This document shows positions 42,467 through 51,959 of a DNA stretch of 64,000 bases, piece by piece. The position numbers and the translations under genes were made by a program. The notes under the pieces are model-generated. The model was not told the DNA's origin. It made no database searches and saw only the letters and a list, made by a program, of their open reading frames with translations. Source of the DNA: Saccharomycopsis fibuligera x Saccharomycopsis cf. fibuligera (Eukaryota; Ascomycota; Saccharomycetes; Ascoideales; Saccharomycopsidaceae); contig CP012816.1 of NCBI GenBank assembly GCA_001936135.1, positions 1,739,501 through 1,803,500 on the forward strand. Direction: 5' to 3'. Within the stretch, counting starts at the first letter, position 1. Every line of letters begins with the position of its first letter.

Positions 42467-44287
42467 TTAATCTTCCATCTCTTCATCACCTTCACCTTCA
42501 CCTTCACCTTCACCTTCACCTTCAATTTCTTCCTCATCATCTTCATCCTCTTTATCTTCATCACCATGAGTTTCTGACTCAGCAAGTTGCTCAGCGTAAT
42601 CTTTATGATACTTTCTAGCAAGTCTAGAGGCTCTGCCTTGTTCATCAGCTTTTTGTTTAGCCAAAATTTGCAATTCTTTCAATGATTCACCAAATGCTTT
42701 TCTAACAGACTTATTGGAGAAAGCATCCCATATTTTCAATGGTCCATTAACACCACCAGCAACAATGTGGCCTGCAACTTCAAGATCTCCGGCAAAGGCA
42801 GTACTTAGCACATTACCCACGCCCAAATCTCTAGACAAAACCATACTCGGCTTTATATCAGAATTGGCAATACTTTGCACTGGAACTTTCCACAATTTGA
42901 CAGACTTGTCGCCCATACCGCTAGTGACCAACATGCCAGGAATATACTGGTTAGGCTGCAATGAGGAAATCCCTGAATCGTGAGCTTGAAGTTTCCATAA
43001 TGGTTTCTTATCTTCCTTAGTGATATCAAAGCAATAGATGGCCCCCGTATCCGTACCCGCGTAAAAAATGTTTTCATTAGACTGATCACCAAAACTAACC
43101 GTTTCTACCTCCTCACCAGGATTAACTTTCCAGCGCTTCACCATATCCGCTTCATTAGCAATTCTGACATCGGAAATACAAACTGACCCATCATACCCAC
43201 CAGATAGCAATATTGAACCAGCGCCAGCGGCTGTAGTGTTTGGATGCCACTGTATCGAAGAAACTGCCTTGCCGCCATGGATAGTATTCATGCTACGGGC
43301 TACAGTATTTGTAGTCAAGTCCCATAACTTGATAGTTCCGTCAGCAGAGGAAGAAGCTAAGACTGCTCTATGAACCTTATTGTGGCTCAAGGATAACACG
43401 GCATCAGTATGATGAGTGGTGACATGTGCATTCTTTTTCTTTTTCTTGTTTTTAGATGATTTTTTGCTTTTGATACCGTCGAGAGACAATGGTTCACCCA
43501 AAATTGCATCAGGAAATGCTTTGTCAATGATATCCAAGTTCCAGATTTCAATTTGTGGATCAAATGTTCCAACAGCGGCAAAATTTCCCACGTTGGTATT
43601 GTCGTTCGGTCCAGAGGGCTTGAAACTTAACCATTCAGTACAAAGTGGAAACGAAGGCAACATTAAATCATGGTGAACGTACAAATTGCTTTCTCTAATC
43701 ATACCGTTCTTAGCATCAGGATCCAATTGATCCCTTTCGTCTTCCTCGGCACCGTCTGGAGCGCCAGCGCCGTCGTCGTAGACATAAACATCTAAATATG
43801 AAACTTCATCCTCAGTACGACCAGACAAGATTAAATTGTCATTAGGATATATTTGTAACTCTTGTTTATCTTCGTTTTGATCATCTTCGGTAGGTAAGGT
43901 CAAATATGGATCTTCGCCTTCTTCTTCTTCAACGTATCTAACGTCAGAAGATAATCCTGGGATAAATGTGACCTTTTCCCCATCTTGAGCAGAATTTTGA
44001 TTAGTATCATCGTCATCATAATGTTCAAAATCGTATTCTTTCAAATCGTCATCCATTTCAAGTTGCGATTTTAAAGCACCGGCAGCCTCAGCAGCTTTTG
44101 CAGTACTAGAATCATGTTCTTCTTCTGCTTCTTCGTTTTCTTCCGCGTTGGCTAAATCATTTTTGGCATCATCAAGCTGTAATTGAGCAAGCTCATTGAT
44201 ACGTTCTAATTCAGAATCATCAAGCTCGTATTTTTCAGGAAATTCGGAAGCAAATCCTCTAGGAACCCAACAATTGGCAGAAATCAT
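42467..44287 (-). CDS. PWP1: WD-repeat ribosome biogenesis factor Pwp1
   Basis: A 606-residue nucleolar WD-repeat protein for 60S subunit assembly. It begins MISANCWVPRGFASEFPEKY, a highly conserved Pwp1 start, followed by acidic segments. The beta-propeller includes TDAVLSLSHNKVHRAVLASS, SADGTIKLWDLTTN, LLSGGYDGSVCISDVRI, AHDSGISSLQPN and GGVNGPLKIWDAF. A lysine-rich loop (KKSSKNKKKKK) sits within the propeller. The extreme C-terminus is a Glu-Gly repeat (GEGEGEGEGEGDEEMED), coded by a short tandem hexanucleotide repeat near 42485-42520. Length is close to yeast Pwp1 (576). RRPE and PAC-like sites lie upstream. Confidence 0.95.
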   Translation of the reverse strand: MISANCWVPRGFASEFPEKYELDDSELERINELAQLQLDDAKNDLANAEENEEAEEEHDSSTAKAAEAAGALKSQLEMDDDLKEYDFEHYDDDDTNQNSAQDGEKVTFIPGLSSDVRYVEEEEGEDPYLTLPTEDDQNEDKQELQIYPNDNLILSGRTEDEVSYLDVYVYDDGAGAPDGAEEDERDQLDPDAKNGMIRESNLYVHHDLMLPSFPLCTEWLSFKPSGPNDNTNVGNFAAVGTFDPQIEIWNLDIIDKAFPDAILGEPLSLDGIKSKKSSKNKKKKKNAHVTTHHTDAVLSLSHNKVHRAVLASSSADGTIKLWDLTTNTVARSMNTIHGGKAVSSIQWHPNTTAAGAGSILLSGGYDGSVCISDVRIANEADMVKRWKVNPGEEVETVSFGDQSNENIFYAGTDTGAIYCFDITKEDKKPLWKLQAHDSGISSLQPNQYIPGMLVTSGMGDKSVKLWKVPVQSIANSDIKPSMVLSRDLGVGNVLSTAFAGDLEVAGHIVAGGVNGPLKIWDAFSNKSVRKAFGESLKELQILAKQKADEQGRASRLARKYHKDYAEQLAESETHGDEDKEDEDDEEEIEGEGEGEGEGEGDEEMED

Positions 44288-44683
44288 TATGGAACTGTAT
44301 TATAATAAGTACTATTTATATTCTTATTATTATTATAATGAGTTGAGTGTCAATCAGGCACACTCAACAGAAACAATTAATAGCTCTAGCTAGCTGTAGC
44401 TATGCTGAAATTTTTGACGATGAGAAGAGTGCAAAAAAAAAAAAAAAAAAAAAAATTTTTAACTGTACAGTCCTGCACAATGGTGCATTTCAACGCTTAC
44501 CCGCGCAAGTGAGGCACCAAAAATTGCACAACAAAATGGAAAAGGGCCACCAAACAGGAATCAGGAATCAGGAATCACTGGATGGAGGGGTTGACGTATT
44601 CAAATTTGACTGAGAAGGATTATGATACTACCGTCAAATAATTTAAACTAAGTTATCCAAAGCACAACACGGTAAAACACAAA
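44288..44683. promoter_or_regulatory. Divergent PWP1/NMT1 promoter with RRPE and PAC-like sites
   Basis: TGAAATTTTT (44406-44415, RRPE) directly abuts GACGATGAGA (44416-44425, one base off PAC), 120-140 bases upstream of PWP1. An A run lies at 44433-44455 and a small GGAATCA tandem near 44557-44578. Confidence 0.6.
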
Positions 44684-46084
44684 ATGTCCGACCAACCACC
44701 GCAATCTAATGACCAAGTGTCTAGGCAAGAAGCACCAAAAAAAAAGACCCTTGAAGACCTTTTAAAACTTCTTGCTCTTCAACCGGAAGATGACGAGCCA
44801 AAGCCTAAACCAATGAAAGATTACAAATTTTGGAAAACTCAACCAGTGCCTACATTTGACGAGAAATTTTCCTCCGAGGGGCCTATCGACAAGCCCAAAA
44901 AACCTGAAGATATCCCAGAAGAGCCATCTGCATTATTGAAAGATTTTGAGTGGGTCACTTTGGATTTGAACACTGATGACATCAAGGACGTTTACGAGTT
45001 ATTGCATGAGAATTACGTTGAAGATTCAAGTGCAATTTTCAGATTCAAATACAGTAGAGAGTTCTTCAATTGGGGCCTCAAACCACCAGGATGGAAAAAA
45101 GAATGGCATGTGGGAGTTAGAGTGAAAGACACTAAAAGATTAGTAGCTTTCATTGCTGGTATTCCTCTTGATTTGGAGTTACATGGAAAAAAAATCAAGT
45201 CTGCAGAAATCAATTTCATTTGTGTGCACAAGAAGCTTAGAAATAAAAGATTGGCTCCCGTGTTGATCAAAGAAGTCACCAGAAGAGTCAATCGTGCTGA
45301 TATATGGCAAGCTTTTTACACCGCTGGTGTGGTATTACCTAAACCAGTTACTGTTTGTAGATACACGCACAGACCATTGAATTGGCCAAAGTTGAAAGAT
45401 GTCGGGTTTTCCGGATTGCCACCAAACAAGACCGTGGAAGACATGATCAAGAAGTACGAATTGCCATCGCAAACAGCCACGTCAGGATTGCGTGCTGCTG
45501 AATTCAAAGACGTTGAGCAAATTTATGAGTTGTACGACGCGTTCCATAATAGATATGAAATTGTGCAAAGACTTAGCAGAGAGGATATCGCTCATTGGTT
45601 CCTTGGCAGCACTGATGAAACCGAAGCCAAGGTTAATCAGAAAGTGATTAAGACCTTTGTTGTTGAAGATGCAGATGGCAAAATCACTGACTTCTTCTCT
45701 TTCTACTTGTTGCCATTCAGTGTGTTGGAAAATCCAGCTCATAATCAATTGAATGTGGCATACTTATTCTACTATGCATCATCAGTGGGAATTGGCAAGA
45801 CTAGGGAAGACAAGGACAACCAGAAACTTTTGAAATTGCGTCTTAGCCAGTTGATCAAAGATGCATTGATTATTGCTAAGCAAATGGATATTGATGTGTT
45901 TAATGCATTGACATCTCAGGACAACACTTTGTTTTTGGAAGATTTGGATTTTGGATTAGGTGACGGATACTTAAACTATTATCTCTTCAACTGGAGAAGT
46001 TTCCCAATCGATGGGGGTTTCAACCAGGAAACCAAGGAGTTGGAGTCAGAAAAGGGCAGTGGTGTAGGTGTTGTGATGCTTTAA
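44684..46084 (+). CDS. NMT1: Glycylpeptide N-tetradecanoyltransferase (N-myristoyltransferase)
   Basis: A 466-residue cytosolic enzyme that moves myristate from myristoyl-CoA to N-terminal glycines (Arf, G-alpha and similar). Two tandem GNAT-like halves are present. Signature blocks are EINFICVHKKLRNKRLAPVL, with the myristoyl-CoA-binding loop, and KPVTVCRYTHRPLNWPKL. The extreme C-terminus GVGVVML ends in the Leu whose carboxylate is the catalytic base. The dual-lobe end PIDGGFNQETKELE is also conserved. Length is close to yeast Nmt1 (455). No truncation or intron. Confidence 0.97.
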   Translation: MSDQPPQSNDQVSRQEAPKKKTLEDLLKLLALQPEDDEPKPKPMKDYKFWKTQPVPTFDEKFSSEGPIDKPKKPEDIPEEPSALLKDFEWVTLDLNTDDIKDVYELLHENYVEDSSAIFRFKYSREFFNWGLKPPGWKKEWHVGVRVKDTKRLVAFIAGIPLDLELHGKKIKSAEINFICVHKKLRNKRLAPVLIKEVTRRVNRADIWQAFYTAGVVLPKPVTVCRYTHRPLNWPKLKDVGFSGLPPNKTVEDMIKKYELPSQTATSGLRAAEFKDVEQIYELYDAFHNRYEIVQRLSREDIAHWFLGSTDETEAKVNQKVIKTFVVEDADGKITDFFSFYLLPFSVLENPAHNQLNVAYLFYYASSVGIGKTREDKDNQKLLKLRLSQLIKDALIIAKQMDIDVFNALTSQDNTLFLEDLDFGLGDGYLNYYLFNWRSFPIDGGFNQETKELESEKGSGVGVVML

Positions 46085-46756
46085 GAGATATTACATATCA
46101 TATACACGTTTCTCTGTACTTTGTATGCTAGGCTATATATAATCTCAATTTGTCATTGACAGCTTTGGATCATTTGGGTATTCTGCTCTGACATGCCCTC
46201 CTGTCCTGTAAAGCCATATCGGTGCCTGCAGAGCACGATGCGGTCATGTGTCTGAGTGTTGTTAGTAAATTGTGTAATGCGCCGTGCATGCCCTCGAATA
46301 TCAGCTTATGTCAGTTATACGCGGGTTATCACATGATGTGATGTATGGTCATATTTCCGCCTTTTTTTTTTTTTTTTTTTTCAGAGCGACTGAGTGACTG
46401 ACTGAGTGTGAGTGACCGGGCGCGAGCCATAGTGTGAGCGAAAATGACAATTGACTAATAGCGCGTGCGCAAAGCGTGACAGGAGAATGACCCTCAGGTG
46501 TGCAATTGCAGAGCTGGCGCAGCTGGTATATAGCCTCGAGGGTCTCCACACTTTTCCTTCGCGATTTATATATAAAATATTTCACTATAGCACTGTATCC
46601 ACAGCACTTTTTACCATCTGTTTTCTTTACCATTTTGCAAAGCAACTCACTGTTATTATCACATTGCACGTTCCCTAAAAGCGTTCTCTCAAAGTTAGTC
46701 CTCCACTTGCTTTCCCACAACCGCAGTCCAAACTACAACCAAATAGCAACCCCAAT
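46085..46756. promoter_or_regulatory. NMT1 3' flank and promoter of the Par32-like gene
   Basis: Holds a near-perfect palindrome, ATCACATGATGTGAT (46328-46342), a T run (46362-46381) and repeated GAGTGACTGA-like units at 46385-46415. A 75-codon frame around 46451-46678 has no recognisable content. A TATATATAAAA-type box at about 46567-46578 may be the core promoter. Confidence 0.4.
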
Positions 46757-47233
46757 ATGACCGTCAGCGCCTCGTCATCGCCGCGCCTCGAGCCAATAAC
46801 CAGCAACAAGGAAAAAGTTTACACCTCTATCGGCAGAGGGGGAGGAGGCAATATTTTCCAGACCGAAGAAAAAGCTTCACCAAGACTAGTCCCTGTATCT
46901 TCCGGTGGTCCCCAAGTGCCAGCAGACCAGAAAAAGTTTTCCATCTCCAGAGGTGGTTACGGCAACATCAAGGACAATAGCCCCAACTCCAAGGCCAAAT
47001 CTCCAAGATTGGCTCCAGAAAGTGAAGAGGAGTTAGTGCAGAATTTGCAACCTTTGGATAGTGTCAGAAGTATTGGCAGAGGCGGGTTTGGAAATCAGAT
47101 TAAACATATACATTCTAGAGAAAACGCTCCTCGTTCGCAGTCTAAGGAGAGGGTGAATGCCACAAATAGCAATAACAAGGGCAAACAGGCGAAGAGCAGT
47201 GTGGTGGGAAAACTCAAAAAGATCTTCAGATGA
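46757..47233 (+). CDS. Par32-like small protein with RGGxGN motifs
   Basis: A 158-residue protein with three copies of the RGG-x-GN motif (IGRGGGGN, ISRGGYGN, IGRGGFGN) alternating with three SPRL-x-P motifs, the hallmark of the DUF3602 family that includes S. cerevisiae Par32. Par32 is phosphorylated after rapamycin and inhibits the ammonium permeases Mep1 and Mep3 downstream of TORC1/Npr1. The protein here is about half the length of Par32 (295) and ends in a basic amphipathic stretch, SVVGKLKKIFR, that could bind membrane. Glycine- and serine-rich sequence makes it disordered. Family membership is clear; a role in ammonium transport control is inference. Confidence 0.75.
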   Translation: MTVSASSSPRLEPITSNKEKVYTSIGRGGGGNIFQTEEKASPRLVPVSSGGPQVPADQKKFSISRGGYGNIKDNSPNSKAKSPRLAPESEEELVQNLQPLDSVRSIGRGGFGNQIKHIHSRENAPRSQSKERVNATNSNNKGKQAKSSVVGKLKKIFR

Positions 47234-47769
47234 GCTTTCCAATATTATTGTTTATTGCTATTATTACACCTTTGTGTTTCTTGTCTTCTGTCACTGCTGT
47301 TTGTTAATACTGCTTTACGTTTTCATAATGTTCATCAAATACTTTTTATAAATGCAAACATGCTCGCTGTTTTTGTTTACATGACTTTATTTCACATTCT
47401 GCTGTGTTCAGATATCTTGTCATTTCGTTTTCTTTTATATCTGTTGTCTAGATTACGTCTTTTCATTCTGGTTATTTTTATGTGTTTTTCTGTTCTTCTG
47501 TTCTCACGCAACTGTTTAATTATGTTTTATTGGTTTTTTAATTTTAATTGTCAAGCTTTGTTTTGTTTACGGCTCACCTTACACTGGATATTTTGGTTTA
47601 CATCTGTAGTACACTCACTGGTCAGTTACAAAGTATCCTTTCAAATTCGATCAACAATCACATGCATCGACCTAAAATCGAAAAAGGTAATAGGAAACAA
47701 AATACAAACATCTTAGTAAGATATAATATAACAAGAAAATATTAAAATATAAAATTAAAAAATAAAGAG

Positions 47770-47823
<54 letters not shown>

Positions 47824-47887
47824 ATCGATAGAAAGAGGGAAAAAACACTATAGTACATATACACATAAAACAAATACTTTAAAAATC
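47234..47887. other. Convergent intergenic region with a 53-base A run
   Basis: T-rich 3' flank of the Par32-like gene, then a 53-base A run (47770-47822) 65 bases before the MHF2 stop. Frames across 47255-47716 are hydrophobic low-complexity reads of T-rich DNA and are not credible genes. Confidence 0.5.
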
Positions 47888-48235
47888 CTAAAAATCCAAT
47901 ACCAACAACCCAGAAATTGCTTCCAAATGTCTTACATCCAAAACCTTCTTCTGCCCTACCACTTCACCATTCGCATTCAAGGCGGCAGTACCAGCATTGA
48001 TCCCATCTCCCTGTCCCTGTTTCTCCTTCTCCTCCTCCTCCTCCTCTTCCTGCAATCGGTGTTCATTTGATCTTAAGATTGCCTCAGTGGCGAATATCTT
48101 CAAGTACTCGTTCACCAATTTCACCGTATTTTTTGTGATTTTCATCTGTTGTTGCTGATTTTGATCTTCGAATATCGCAGTTTGGAACAATCTGGCGATT
48201 GTTTGCGGTTTGAAGTCAGTTTCTTGGTGATCCAT
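47888..48235 (-). CDS. MHF2: CENP-X / MHF2 histone-fold protein
   Basis: A 115-residue histone-fold protein. FKPQTIARLFQTAIFED, then KITKNTVKLVNEYLKIFATEAILRS, then DVRHLEAISGLLVLDF match the three helices of CENP-X. With CENP-S (MHF1) it forms a tetramer that binds DNA at the kinetochore and helps the FANCM-type helicase Mph1 at stalled forks. It is longer than yeast Mhf2 (80) because a Glu-rich run and a Gly/Asn-rich loop (~residues 62-95) are inserted before the last helix. The short size and the start 70 residues before any other Met support this ORF. Confidence 0.85.
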   Translation of the reverse strand: MDHQETDFKPQTIARLFQTAIFEDQNQQQQMKITKNTVKLVNEYLKIFATEAILRSNEHRLQEEEEEEEKEKQGQGDGINAGTAALNANGEVVGQKKVLDVRHLEAISGLLVLDF

Positions 48236-48953
48236 TTTTGAAATGCGATCCAGCGTTGACTGCGTAAAATAGTTTTTCCCAATGATGGTTCAAGCTTCAC
48301 GGGCAATAATGAGTATAGGTTCAGGCACGAGTATATGGTTGATATGTTGATGTTGTTATTGTCAATTGTTGTACAGGCATTCATATGGTAGATATTGCAG
48401 CGACGCGGGAATCAAGGCATCCCGCCAGGGCACCTAACACATGTCGATCCTCTCTATAGGATAAGCAGCTCCAAAGTACGCTACAGCTTGAGTTATGCAC
48501 TCACGAAATAACGGACTGATATTTAAAAATTAATGTTTATAAAAAGTGTATATTTACATGTATGATTTTTGCAACAAAAAGATGTAATAGAAAAATGCGA
48601 CTTGATCTGATGTAGTGCCCAATTCATTTTCTTATTTTCAGGTTCCTTTACCTTCCGAAATTGTTGAAGTGCATTATCATGATAATGATGAAAACAATTT
48701 ATTTATTTTAGATGATGAGAGTTATATTTCTTTCTATTTGTCCAAGCAAAATCAAGCCAATATTTCAACATTCACTTAACCACCAAGACTAACACTCATG
48801 CAATTACCAATCCATTAGGTTATTCGCTTCATTCATTCCCTAATTTGCTGCCTCATGATACCATCCATAAAATGAACTGATGCCACGGCGATACGCAAAT
48901 GAATCCACGCAATAGCCCACATAATAGCACAGAAAAGACACGTTCCTGCTTGC
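48236..48953. other. Intergenic region between MHF2 and COX24, with a possible gene relic
   Basis: MHF2 promoter plus COX24 3' flank. It contains the coding-like fragment at 48606-48779 described separately. The rest is AT-rich without features. Confidence 0.4.
48606..48779 (+). pseudogene. Possible gene relic or unannotated exon, 57 codons without ATG
   Basis: An open frame bounded by stops reads like protein (SDVVPNSFSYFQVPLPSE, then IVEVHYHDNDENNLFILDD and ESYISFYLSKQ) rather than low-complexity sequence. It has no ATG. A pyrimidine-rich TTTTCAG at 48635-48641 lies inside it. An ATG at 48533 followed after nine codons by GTATGA (48560) would join it in phase, but there is no TACTAAC branch site. 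I do not recognise the sequence. It may be a decayed 3' end of a host gene, or chance. Confidence 0.2.
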
Positions 48954-49373
48954 TCATTTACCCAACTTTTGTCTTAATGCTCTCTGAGCCTTTCTTCTCT
49001 TTCTCAACTTGTGCTTCTTCATCTTTAATCTTCTTTTTCTCATAACTGAATCCAACTTAATTTCTTCTATTATACCATTTTTTCTATCGATAATTTGTCC
49101 AATTTGGCTTGTCTCCGTATTTGTTGGTTTATTATTTTGTTGCTGGTTTGGCTGGATGAAATCAAAAATGCTTTTCTGTACTGCTGGAGCAGATACTGGA
49201 CTCTGTTGTATAAGTGATGAAGGTGAGGATAATGGTATTCTGAGCATAGCTAACTGCTGTGCGTTGACGTTGATGCTGCCGTTGACGCTTCCCATGCTGA
49301 GGTGTCTGATGGGTAGCACGGTCTTAAAAGCACCTCCTTGGAAGGCCATTCTTTTTGCGAGGGCGCCGAGCAT
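48954..49373 (-). CDS. COX24: Mitochondrial small-subunit ribosomal protein mS38 (Cox24)
   Basis: A 139-residue protein with an N-terminal mitochondrial presequence (MLGALAKRMAFQGG, basic and without acids) and a C-terminal, very basic block, LDSVMRKRRLKMKKHKLRKR, that is diagnostic of the mS38/AURKAIP1 family. The middle is Gln/Asn/Ser-rich and not conserved. In yeast Cox24 (111 aa) is part of the mitoribosomal small subunit and is needed for Cox1 translation. It diverges from YKE2. Confidence 0.92.
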   Translation of the reverse strand: MLGALAKRMAFQGGAFKTVLPIRHLSMGSVNGSINVNAQQLAMLRIPLSSPSSLIQQSPVSAPAVQKSIFDFIQPNQQQNNKPTNTETSQIGQIIDRKNGIIEEIKLDSVMRKRRLKMKKHKLRKRRKAQRALRQKLGK

Positions 49374-49712
49374 GGTGTATGTGTGTGTCTTTGGTATATG
49401 TTACAACAGTACACCTTTATCAACTTGAAGGTTGTTAATTTATTAGTACTGTAATGTTTTTGGTTTTTGGTTTTGCATTTTTCTTCAATTTTTTTTCTTT
49501 CTTTCGGTGGTCGCGAGCAGTTTTTGAAAAGCGGGTGAGTGCTGAGAGGCCGATCGATCGATCGATGGCTGAACAGACAGTTATAGTATGGCAGAAGATG
49601 GTGTAACACTGCTTAAATGATCAAATCAGCCCAGTGATCCTCTGGCTTTCTCAAGTTTACGGAAATTACTTTCAACCACTATTAAAAGTATAAAAAATAA
49701 CTATTGAAAAAA
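49374..49712. promoter_or_regulatory. Divergent COX24/YKE2 promoter
   Basis: Holds a CGAT tetranucleotide repeat (CGATCGATCGATCGAT, ~49551-49566) and T-rich stretches. No other feature. Confidence 0.5.
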
Positions 49713-50373
49713 ATGGCCACCAGTCAGCAAAAATTTGAACAGTTGTCGGTCGACTACACTAAACTTCAGAATGGTATGTAAATCTCTTGATTTTCTATCG
49801 CCATTAATAATTCGATCAGATATGTGGGTCAATCATAATCAATCATTGATTGAAATATTGATTGCTTGATCATGCTTGGGCCAATACACGAAAATATTAA
49901 AGTTTTTTTTTATGAGAAAGAAACTAGATTATCGCAAAGTTTATATGTATTAATCCACTTGACATTTCTCACATTCACCGCCATTTCTTGCGCCTTATTT
50001 AGCATACTAACAAAGAATAGATCTAAACGAACTAGTGCAAGCCAGACAAAAACTTGAAACCCAATTCCAAGAAAATAAAATTGTCCAAGATGAACTCCAA
50101 GCTGTCAAAAACGACCTAACCTCAAAAAAGCTCACCACACCACCAAAAGTATACAAGCAGACTGGATCGATCCTCTTGCCAGTAAAGTTCGAAGACAGTG
50201 AAACCAATGTTAGTAAGAGAATCGAATTTATTACCGGAGAAATCAAAAGGGTTGAGCTGAAACTAAAGGACACAAATGCTAACCTCGAAAAAAAGAGGGA
50301 TGAATTAATCAAGTTGAAAGATAGTGTCCAACAACAGGGTGGTGTTCCGGGAGCTGCTGTTGCTGGTGCTTAG
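49713..50373 (+). CDS. YKE2: Prefoldin subunit 6, spliced
   Basis: Exon 1 is 49713-49773 (61 nt) and exon 2 is 50021-50373, giving 137 residues. The 247-nt intron has GTATGT, TACTAAC and TAG. The spliced protein starts MATSQQKFEQLSVDYTKLQN, then DLNELVQARQKLETQFQEN, the N-terminal helix of a beta-type prefoldin, followed by the VYKQTGSILLPV hairpin and the C-terminal helix KRIEFITGEIKRVELKLKD. Prefoldin hands unfolded actin and tubulin to the CCT chaperonin. The intron holds no snoRNA motifs that I can see. Slightly longer than yeast Yke2 (114) because of a Gly/Ala tail. Confidence 0.95.
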
Positions 50374-50798
50374 AGTGGGGAAAGTGGATATATGATAGTT
50401 TTCGTTTGTGGTTTTTAATTCATTTTAATGTTACAATTATTTTCCTTTTATGGTAAGCTGGCGTTATACTGTGGATTCTGTGGATGTCGCCATTTGGACA
50501 CGGCTCAAAAACAAATTGGAATTTCAAGTTTTTCACACTTAACAATTGCCATATTACAGAGAAGTTTAGTAGATTGTCGTTTTGTAAAATATGTTATTAT
50601 ATACGACTCTATGTATGTGTGGCAGTGTGTATGTGTTATACGTAACCAAAGCTATAAGTTTGATGTTGGAACTGACAAGCTAATCACAGGCAGCGTTAAA
50701 AAGGTTTCGTTGCACTTACTAGTGCGGATGATAAACGGTTCAGTTTCCTTTTTTTGTAATTTAATTATATCTTTAAATTGAAAGTACAGAAAAAACAT
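50374..50798. other. Convergent YKE2/COQ9 intergenic region
   Basis: A frame at 50428-50781 has 117 codons but no recognisable protein features and runs through both 3' flanks. Nothing else was seen. Confidence 0.4.
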
Positions 50799-51773
50799 TC
50801 AACCCCTTGCAAGTTGACTCTTGATCAAATTAATCAATGAAAACCCATTGAAAATCAACCATTCCTGGATACTAGCCACCATAGTATTAACAGAATCATA
50901 CAACTCAATCTGCTCATCCAAAAACTTAAATGTCTTGTTAAATCCCAAAGACTGATCAGTCAACATCAATAACTCACACTTGACGAAAATTGCAGCAATT
51001 TTCAATCTTTTTTCATACCAGTCAAATTCATGAGATTTATCTCCGGCGTAAAACAACACATCGTCTACAAGTTCATAAAGATGCGTTGTTGATGATGCTA
51101 CTTTGGATGGCTGCACCAAATGACTAAGAAGCACTCGTAAATTGTTTTGCAATTGACGGTTATCGTGCACGTTGTTGGACAAGTGGGCGATATTGTATTG
51201 CAATCTCTTGCCAATCAAGTACTTGATCCGCTGTGACTCTAAAGCAGTTGATGATGATGTCAAAGCAGCATATTCATCTGTTTTAATGGCCTCCTGGAGG
51301 GATAATCTCGATTGCTGCAAATAGTAGTCCACTAACTCCTCTACCTCATTGTTGTTCTTGCTATTGCTGTTACTGAACAAAATTTTCAAATTAGTTGACT
51401 TATTAGCGAATTCACTAGCATGTTTGACTTTATTGATAGAATAGTCAATAGAATTTGCAGTGAATCCGTAATTCTTTATTGCTTCATTGATAGAAATTGA
51501 CAATATTTGTTCTTTTAAGCCATGTTGTTGGGACCGTAGTATGTCATCACTGTTCAAATGTTCGTAAGAATGGTATGTTCTCAATGTGGATCCTGGAGCA
51601 AGTGCTGGGTAAGCAAAGGCAGCAGCACTGCGGAAAAGGTAAGGGCGAATAGTGGCCTTGCTAATGCTCTGATTAAGCACAGAGTTTAACATTGTAGGTA
51701 CTGCTTTGTGGATAATGATAGTTGCTGTTGTACTAGTACTAGTTGTTAGCTTTCTGATGTTTGGTTTGTTCAT
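50799..51773 (-). CDS. COQ9: Ubiquinone biosynthesis protein Coq9, mitochondrial
   Basis: A 324-residue protein of the TetR-fold COQ9 family, which binds lipid and presents coenzyme Q intermediates to Coq7 and Coq6 on the matrix side of the inner membrane. The N-terminal ~75 residues are rich in Ser, Thr, Ala and Arg without acids (mitochondrial presequence). The mature part includes LKEQILSISINEAIKNYGFT (helix-turn-helix-like start), the central ALTSSSTALESQRIKYLIGKR segment, DDVLFYAGDKSHEFDWYEKR and the terminal EWLIFNGFSLINLIKSQLARG. The WYEKRLKIAAIF stretch is the best family match. Met28 is an alternative start that would still leave a presequence. Longer than yeast Coq9 (260). Confidence 0.9.
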   Translation of the reverse strand: MNKPNIRKLTTSTSTTATIIIHKAVPTMLNSVLNQSISKATIRPYLFRSAAAFAYPALAPGSTLRTYHSYEHLNSDDILRSQQHGLKEQILSISINEAIKNYGFTANSIDYSINKVKHASEFANKSTNLKILFSNSNSKNNNEVEELVDYYLQQSRLSLQEAIKTDEYAALTSSSTALESQRIKYLIGKRLQYNIAHLSNNVHDNRQLQNNLRVLLSHLVQPSKVASSTTHLYELVDDVLFYAGDKSHEFDWYEKRLKIAAIFVKCELLMLTDQSLGFNKTFKFLDEQIELYDSVNTMVASIQEWLIFNGFSLINLIKSQLARG

Positions 51774-51959
51774 GTTAGCCGTTGGAAAATCGCCCCACCT
51801 TCCGAGTTTCAGGCGTCACCCTCCCGATGTACTCACTACATTAGCGATGATGATGATGCTGAGAGCTTACGGTACACCAGATAAATACTATTGTTAATAC
51901 AATATATATATATATGTAATTGTATTTACGGTCCTAATAGCAAAGGCAACTAAACACAC

